Below are positions 57,765 to 64,000 of a stretch of 64,000 nt of DNA, one piece after another. The notes beneath the pieces are model-generated. The model saw nothing but the letters and a program-made list of their open reading frames with translations. It had not been told where the DNA came from and searched no databases. The DNA is from Gnetum montanum (taxonomy: Eukaryota; Streptophyta; Gnetopsida; Gnetales; Gnetaceae). The first letter of the stretch is position 1, and each line of letters starts with the position of its first letter. The stretch spans positions 110,360 to 174,359 of the forward strand of contig MNCI01013809.1 in NCBI GenBank assembly GCA_015680685.1. The letters are read 5' to 3'. The translations under genes were made by a program, and so were the position numbers.

Positions 57765-58303
57765 GCGGTGAAGTACAATAGTGGGTTGAAATGGCTGCTT
57801 GGGTTTGCCCGACCGTTTAGACCTACATACCTTCACCTCTCACAAATTCTACCCTTAGCTCTTGTTTCCCTTCATCCTCACCACCCGCTTCCCATACGCA
57901 AAAGCTATATACGCAAGTATTCATTTTCCGCACTCACACTAGTAGAAATATCGCAGAAAGTGATGTGCAACACTCCTTCCGTACGCATTCCTGCTACAAT
58001 TTGTAATAGAGAAATCTCAGATTGACGCGCTACGCTCGTCTGAAAGCATTCCTGTTGACGTAAATGAGCGTACATTTCTGTACGTACGAGCGTATTCCAT
58101 GCCCCTACCATCATAACTCATTTTTCATCTTCCCCGAACCTGTTTCCAGTTATGTCCCTCTATCTCCCATACCTCCCGGCTATGCTCTTCCATGTTGACA
58201 GGGCAAAACTTGAGTAGCCATGGATGGACGCTGTTCTTGCTTCTACCAATTCGGTGTTTCGCATTCTTTGTCGACGTCTTTCGGGCTAGCCCTCTAACCG
58301 TCA
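57765..58303 (+). other. 3' untranslated region of element A
   Basis: No gene recognised. Rich in TACGC/GCGTA words near 57890-58100. It ends at the polypurine tract. Confidence 0.5.
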
Positions 58304-58318
58304 ACAAAGAGGAGCCAT
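58304..58318 (+). promoter_or_regulatory. polypurine tract of element A
   Basis: ACAAAGAGGAGCCAT abuts the 3' LTR and is conserved with element B (29325-29340 on minus). Confidence 0.7.
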
Positions 58319-59734
58319 TGAAACACCGTGAAAATTACGAGTCGGCCTCAGGCAAAGATTCGCAATTCAAGCAAGAGCGCGCATGAGCTTTGTTCAAGGA
58401 TAAGTTTACGCTCTATTACACATGGCAGCGTAATGAGCGTAATATGCTCCAAAATAGTCGAAGGCAAAGGCTAGAGAAGCGCAATAGTTTGACACTTTTT
58501 CTCATGGCACGTGGATAACTTGTCTTTACACTCATTACACGGCGGTGCGTACCATTGCGTATTTCATCACTAAGGCTAGGCATTATTTACGCTTCGTTAC
58601 GCGCAGCTGCGTAGTGAGCGTAAGTTAGACATTGTCTATGCTTTGTTACGCGTAGCTGCATAGTGAGCGTAAAACAATTTTGAGCCTATTGTTTTTATAC
58701 CGGATTAAGCTCATACACGCAACACAACGCAAATGCGTGTAATACGGCCTGAAAGCAATTGAAGCACGCTCAACATATACCTGCTCTTCACACGCACAAC
58801 ACGCAAACGAGCGTGTTGTGCGTAGTCATAGTCAGACTTAAAATGGTCATGTCAACGGAACCTGAAATATCCGGGACCAACGTCATCAGGGTTGCGCCTA
58901 TTCCATGGAGCGTCGTGGCCTATAAATACCTCAGTTGACAAAGATACAAGGGTTGGAAAATCAGAGAAGCAGAGGCATTTTTCTGAGCACCAGAGCATTT
59001 ATCACTTTGAGCGGCAGAAAATCAAAAGGGTAAGAGCATTTTCTGAGCAAGGAAGCACTTATCACCTTGAGCAGAGAAACAAAGAGCAACCTTTTGACAA
59101 CTGCAGAGCATAGTGCACTTGAGCCTTACCAACAAGAGAGAGCATTCCATTAGCAATCGCTGCCTTGTGCAGAATCTACTCGAAGCAAAGAAGCAGAACA
59201 TGGATTGTGATATTGTCTCGCCCAGTTTGCAGGCCTTACCAGTCAGAAACAGTTGATCGGCAGACCTCAGAGCTTGACCATCCTTGCATCCCAGCTTTGG
59301 CCTACAAGGTAGATCGAACTTCTGTCTGGACAGTTTCCTTGTTGTTTTGTGCTCATTTTTTACATCAAGTTATTAGGGGTCTCTCCCATTATAACATAAC
59401 ATACATTCTTTCAAAAATCAAAACATAGATCTTTGAAAATCACGCGTTTCTCTCTTGATTAGCGTCTCTTCGGCCTGTTTGACGTTATCAGCGTAGCGAT
59501 CCATCCACGTCGTTTTCCTCCCGTTTCACGATCCCTCGAATCAAATCGCAGCACGCAAAGATCTGTAATCTTCATTGTTTTACTGACCCGTAAGTCCCTG
59601 TTTGATCGACAAGACAATTCAGGGCGCCACGAATTCGCTTTTTCTAGCATAGCCCTCACACAGATCCGTGGTCAAAACTGTATACACGGAATCTCGGTCG
59701 GTATTTCCAGCTGTTGACGTTTTCTGTCGTTACA
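58319..59734 (+). repeat. 3' LTR of element A
   Basis: 1,416 bp, TGAAACACCG to CGTTACA; matches 42854-44117. TATAAATA at 58921-58928. Confidence 0.92.
58405..58820 (+). repeat. GCGTAA/TTACGC inverted-repeat cluster in U3 of element A
   Basis: At least three stem-loops: around 58407-58442 (TTTACGCTC / GAGCGTAA), 58589-58622 (TTACGCTTCGTTACGC / GCGTAGTGAGCGTAA) and 58645-58672. The same cluster is at 42940-43330 in the 5' LTR. All lie upstream of the TATA box. Confidence 0.7.
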
Positions 59735-59739
59735 GTGAT
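59735..59739. repeat. target-site duplication of element A, right copy
   Basis: GTGAT, identical to 42849-42853. Confidence 0.9.
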
Positions 59740-60356
59740 GAGACCGCCCCCAGGTTATTTTGGGGTATTTGCACTTGAAGCCCTGGCGACTGCGTAGTGG
59801 CTTGCAGAATGATAGGAATGTGAGTTTGTGTGGTCATGAAGGAATTAAGAGGGGCAGCTTCTCCGTTGAGAGGGAATAAGGGATTTATGTAGGTATGAGG
59901 GCTCAGAGTATGGTACGAATGTTCAGATTGGGCTGCAAATTCGTCATCTTCTTCCTCCCCATTCTAGGGTTCTTGCATAGCCCGGGTAGCCTGACTCTTA
60001 GCCATGACCAATTGTGTTATGATTTCATGATAATGTTCTGTTAGAGGAATGATGTCGTAGGCAGTAGGGGTAAAATATTGTCCCCCTTGGTGGATCATCT
60101 CAAAATTTTGTTTCAGCTCGATTTCGGCTCGGCTAAGGGCAAGCTTTGCCTCGGTCTTGACGCAGATGAAGTTATATTCCTTAGGGGTCATGACGGTAAA
60201 TACGGGATCTTTGCCCTGTAGTCTCAATGACCGACGCGACGGTCCCTGAGGTCCTATAACACCGAAAGCTGGTCCAGTGGCAGCGGTGGGATTCACAGAT
60301 GTGGCACCCGAGTCAGTTGTGATCATTGCAGCTGTGGTTGTGTATGAAGAATCCAT
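59740..60356 (-). pseudogene. element B gag, proximal part (upstream of element A insertion)
   Basis: Starts MDSSYTTTAAM at 60356 and runs to the element A insertion. It aligns with A 44366-44960: GPQGPSRRSLRLQG, TPKEYNFICVK, LALSRAE, then YDIIPLTEH. A TAG at 59964-59966 interrupts it where A has an acidic stretch. The gene resumes at 42853. Confidence 0.8.
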
Positions 60357-60582
60357 TGGTCAAGTAGATTAATGGCAATAAATGACTGGATCTAAAAGGT
60401 GATGGACAAGCAAGATTGCGATTAGGCTTTCTACCCTGTAGGATTCCAAAGGAATCATTACTGTGACCGATCTACACCGCATGCTTTTTGTAAACTTCCC
60501 TAGAGGTATTACGTTTACGTTTTAGCATCGCAGGTATAGATTGCTTACAGGGCTACCTATAAAAATATGAATGGGATCCTGG

Positions 60583-60599
60583 CCCTCCTTCTAGTGCCA
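60583..60599 (-). promoter_or_regulatory. primer binding site of element B
   Basis: TGGCACTAGAAGGAGGG on minus, six bases from the LTR. It differs from element A at one base (CG to CA). Confidence 0.65.
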
Positions 60600-60605
60600 G
60601 AAAAT

Positions 60606-62212
60606 TGTAACGACGGAAAATGTCGGTAGCTAGAAAATACCAAACAAAATCTGTGTACACAGTTTTAACCACGGATCCGTGCGAGGGCTGTGCTGGAGAA
60701 AACGAATCCGCAGTGCCCTGAACGGTCTTGCCGATTAGACAAGGACTTACTAAATCAGTAAATCGACGAAGATTATAGAGGTTTCGTGGAACTATTTGAT
60801 TTGATAAATCATGAAAAGTGAGGAAAACGATGTAGATAAATTGCAATAATGACAACGTTAACACAACAAAAGGGAATCGGATTTAAGAGAAATGCGTGAT
60901 TTCAAGATCTGTACTTTGACCTGCAAGAAACGAGTATTTTGTATACAAAGTTACAATGGGAAGACTCTGATTATCTTGTGTGAAACATACACAAAATAAT
61001 AATAAAAATTTTTAACAAGGAGTGTAGAATGGAGCTCGGTCTACCTTATAAGCCAAAGACGGAGTGCAAGGAAGGTCAAGCTCGGACGTCTATCAATCAA
61101 CTGTGTCTGATCAATAGATCTTGCCAACCGCACCAGATGATTTCACAATCTCTGATCTATCTTCTTCGCTTTGGATAGTCTCTACTCAAAACTGCCAAGG
61201 ATCACCGATGGGAGAACTGTATTTTCACCAAAGGGTATGATCGCTCCTGCTGCCAAATGCTCGAAAAAATGTCTCTTGTTTCTGCTCCAAGCTGATAACT
61301 GCCAAAAGGTGAAGATGCCAGCCACTGCCCCTCTCTTCAAAAATTTCTAGAAGTTTTCCTTTTTCTTTTCTTCGCCGACTGGGGTTTTTATAACATGCAG
61401 AAAAGGCACAGCCTTGATGACACATGTCTTGAAGTTTTCGGATGCCGTTGACTTGACGAACTGGCTATGTCACGCCACATTGCAACGTACGCTGTCAACA
61501 CTTTTACCGAAGCTGCTTCATGATTACGCACAAATACACTTATCAACATATTGCACATATGGATAGCAAATGCGTAACTGCTTTAGCCGGCTTTACACTG
61601 TCTTATGCTTGTTTACGCTGCATCACGTGGAAGAGCATAACAAAGCATGGAAATAGTGAGTCAGGCTATTTTACGCTCATTTACGCAGAAAAGCATAGTG
61701 AAGCGTAAAACATGATCAATTTGGCAATAAATTACTCTGACGTACATTGTGCAGCGTAATGAGCGTAAGGCGATCAATCTGCAAAAAGAAAGGGGCCCAT
61801 CTGTCGTGCTTCCCTTGGACTTTTCCTTTGACCTTTTTGAAGCTCATTATGCTGCCTTGCGTAACAGAGCGTAAACCTGACCCTGGACAAAAGACTTAGC
61901 AGGATATGCGAGGAGTCACATATTACGCTACTCAGGCCTTAAACTTCACCAAATCTATTGAAGTAAGTCACCTTCTGATGTCAGACTATGTTAAGCAGAA
62001 TTACACTAAGTGTCATTACGCTATGTTGCGTAATGTAGCGTAAAGACAGAAAACATAGTAAAAATTGGGATTTGTAAGGAATTTGAAGACTTGATGTCGA
62101 GTGTCATTTTGCCTTGCTTTGCCTTGTTCTACCTTCCAGAATTCTATCACGAACTTTTGCCCGAATCGTGAATCTTCACCTAAGGCTGATTCACAATTTT
62201 CACGGTGTTTCA
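60606..62212 (-). repeat. 5' LTR of element B
   Basis: 1,607 bp; TGAAACACCG to CGTTACA on minus. Pairs with 27757-29324. TATAAAAA at 61385-61392 on minus. Confidence 0.9.
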
Positions 62213-62217
62213 AATAG
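62213..62217. repeat. target-site duplication of element B, right copy
   Basis: AATAG, identical to 27752-27756. Confidence 0.85.
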
Positions 62218-64000
62218 AACCCTTTAGAGCTTCTAAAAGTCTCAAATGTGGTCAAATATGGTACAAAACTTACATTTTCCTCTCATCCATTCTGGATCCA
62301 TGATGCTTAGTGTGGAAGGATAAGGAAAGACTATATGATGCACTTACCAGTCTCCAAACTATCAGATCTTGACACCTAGCATTAATTGTCAACATCGGCA
62401 ACCCTGTAGGTTGATATGAATGGTTGATCAGTTATCGATTTGTCCTAGATCTGACTTTCTTGACTAAGGGATACCTCTTCCGCACTAAGTCTCATACCCT
62501 TAGCATGAATGAAAGGGGAAAAGCCTAAAAACCCTCTCACATCCTTTAGAATAACTAAATTTTGACCTTAGACATTCATCGCCAACACTAGCAATCCTGT
62601 GTACACTCATGCATAGCTAGATTGATCATCAAAAGCTAAAAAGCTCTTCCCCCTTAATTTTCCATGCTAAGCATGGAAGCCTTAGCATGGAAAAATTGGG
62701 GAAAGCCAAAAATTTGTCTAATGACCCTTGAAACAACCAAATTTCAACATTGGATATCAATATTCAACACTAGCAACCCTAAAAGCCTACACGCATGATT
62801 AAAAGTGATCACAGATGATTAGAAAGGCTTTTCCCCCAATTTTCCATGCTGAGCATGGAAGCCCCATTGTGCAAAAAGGAAGCGAATACCAAAAAACACT
62901 CATAAACCTTCAAAATAGTGAAATTTTTACAACAAGCATTGATAATCATTGCTAGTAACCTTAGGGAGTTACATGCATGATCAAAAATGTTGCAAAAAGA
63001 AAAAAAGCTATTTCCACCCAATTTTCCACATTGAGAATATTATCCCCAATGCTGAAAAAGAGATGGAAGCTAAAAAAACCACTTGGCAAACCTACAAACT
63101 AATCCATTTTTACTTCAAACCCTAGTCTTCAACCTTAGTTACCCCAAAATCATACATGCATGGTTAATTGAAGTTAAAACTATGCTAAACTTGAGTTTTA
63201 TGGTGTTTCCACATTGGAGATCCTCCCCTTCATGCTGCCTATCATAAAAAGTAAGGGGATACTCATTTGAGATACATAAATACCTCAAAAAAACATTAAT
63301 TAAACTTGAATGTGCTCTAGGATCCTACTGACATACTTTGGAGCCTTCAAACTTTAATAAACTAATTTCAAATGTCCAAAAATGATTCTCCCTAGTTTTC
63401 CATGTTGAGCATCCTAGTTCTAGCATGGAAAAAATGGAGGAAGCCTAAAAAATGCTCAAAAGTACTCAAAATTGCCAAAATTTGACATGAAACCCTAGTC
63501 CATGATCCCAGTAACCCTTGGAGCATACATGCATAATTGATTGAGGTTGAAACTAGTCGAGATCTAGGATGCATGGTTCTTCCACATTGAGGATCCCTTA
63601 TTCCATGCTACCCAACGTGGAAACTCAAAGGGGAACCTATTTGGAGCTCCTAAACACCTCAAAATGACATCAAATGATCATATATTCATTCTAGAACGCA
63701 AGTAGCAACCATTGGAGGCTTTAAACCTTAAGAAATTGATCCTAGATGGCCAAAATATGGTTCTCCTTATTTTTCCATGCTATGATTCCTTGCCCTATCA
63801 TGGAAAAAAGGAGACAATTGAAAAACCACTTGGGAGTACTCAAAACTACCAATTTTTTACATGGAGACATAGCCCTTAGCCTTAGCAACTCTAGGGATTG
63901 ACATGCATAATCAGTTGCAATCAAAACTAGCCTAGATGTGGAATTATTGCTTCTTCCATACTAGAGTAACTCCCCCTAGTGTGGAAACAAGGGGGAAAGC
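62213..64000. repeat. diverged ~185-bp (370-bp dimer) satellite-like repeat
   Basis: A landmark around TTTTCCATG.T.AGCATGG or TTCCACATTGAGG recurs near 62290, 62476, 62658, 62840, 63022, 63206, 63395, 63578, 63768 and 63950, i.e. spacings of 182-190 bp. Between landmarks most units share a TTT.ACA or TTTCAACA block, then TAG.AACC and a TGCATGATTAA-like block. Alternate units are more alike, giving a 370-bp higher period from about 63200 on. The array continues past the window edge. No gene is visible in it. Confidence 0.65.

Larger units (their letters stand above)
42854..59734 (+). mobile_element. element A: Tat-lineage Ty3/gypsy retrotransposon nested in element B
   Basis: A 16.9-kb plus-strand element with LTRs (42854-44117, 58319-59734), TSD GTGAT, primer site 44124, gag from 44366, protease to 48134, repeat array 1, an antisense eight-exon gene (52815-48707), pol 53242-56708, repeat array 2, a possible 3' ORF and a polypurine tract. 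It is the same family as B but a different subfamily: gene order is identical while LTR U3 regions align poorly. By eye about 7% of positions differ between its LTRs over 180 bp, similar to or slightly less than B, consistent with nesting. Confidence 0.92.
27757..62212 (-). mobile_element. element B: Tat-lineage Ty3/gypsy retrotransposon, interrupted by element A
   Basis: Minus-strand element with LTRs of 1,568 and 1,607 bp and 5-bp TSD AATAG. Excluding nested element A and one TSD copy its length is about 17.6 kb. Order on the minus strand: 5' LTR (62212-60606), primer site, gag (start 60356, interrupted at 59740/42853), protease, repeat array 1, an antisense eight-exon gene, pol (RT, two RNase H domains, integrase), repeat array 2, a 3' region and the 3' LTR. 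The second RNase H and the RT word ATYQRAM place it in the Tat lineage. By eye about 8% of LTR positions differ over 275 bp. Confidence 0.9.

Overview
This window looks like intergenic DNA from a large, repeat-rich land-plant genome. No complete, functioning host gene is visible. The evidence for a plant is the content: Ty3/gypsy elements of the Athila and Tat lineages (the Tat pair carry a second, plant-type RNase H), a plant-type LINE with a zinc-binding reverse-transcriptase C terminus, short GT-AG introns, and decay dominated by transitions that create TAG and TGA stops. The old, long, decayed elements would suit a gymnosperm, but that is only an inference.

Layout. 1-4435: AT-rich DNA holding a young 5'-truncated LINE (2208-3485) with a 15-bp target-site duplication. 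4436-11290: a minus-strand, truncated Athila-like element (D) with one LTR. 11290-12946: unresolved DNA containing a gene-like minus-strand segment with a plausible 81-nt intron. 12947-25188: a complete but badly decayed plus-strand Athila-like element (C; LTRs about 0.9 kb) with gag, protease, RT, RNase H, integrase and a 3' ORF. 25189-27752 and 62213-64000: AT-rich DNA including a diverged repeat of about 185 bp. 27757-62212: a minus-strand Tat-lineage element (B; LTRs about 1.6 kb, TSD AATAG) whose gag gene is interrupted by a second, plus-strand member of the same family (A; 42854-59734, 16.9 kb, TSD GTGAT).

The main discovery is in A and B. Between protease and reverse transcriptase, on the strand opposite to gag-pol, both carry the same eight-exon gene (A: 52815 to 48707 on minus; B: 34941 to 38963 on plus). 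Four exons are identical in length in the two copies, a fifth and sixth (exons 2 and 3) also match, and the remaining differences (exons 4, 5 and 8) are multiples of three. All seven intron phases agree, and all A introns and five of seven B introns are GT-AG. The joined frame would encode about 1,084 (B) or 1,103 (A) residues: a basic N terminus, a domain resembling plant FCP1/NIF-like HAD phosphatases but lacking the catalytic acids, a long unrecognised middle, a coiled coil and an acidic tail. Both copies have premature stops but no frameshift. Antisense placement means sense splicing cannot remove its introns, so they survive retrotransposition.

A and B share further organisation. A conserved TATA-like site lies about 155 bp upstream of the antisense start. 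A splice-acceptor-like TTTTGCAG sits just before the pol ATG, so the antisense gene occupies the place where Ogre-type Tat elements have an intron. Two arrays of small hairpin-like repeats lie immediately 3' of gag-protease and 3' of integrase. A possible additional 3' ORF follows the second array. The LTR U3 regions are dense in GCGTAA/TTACGC inverted repeats.
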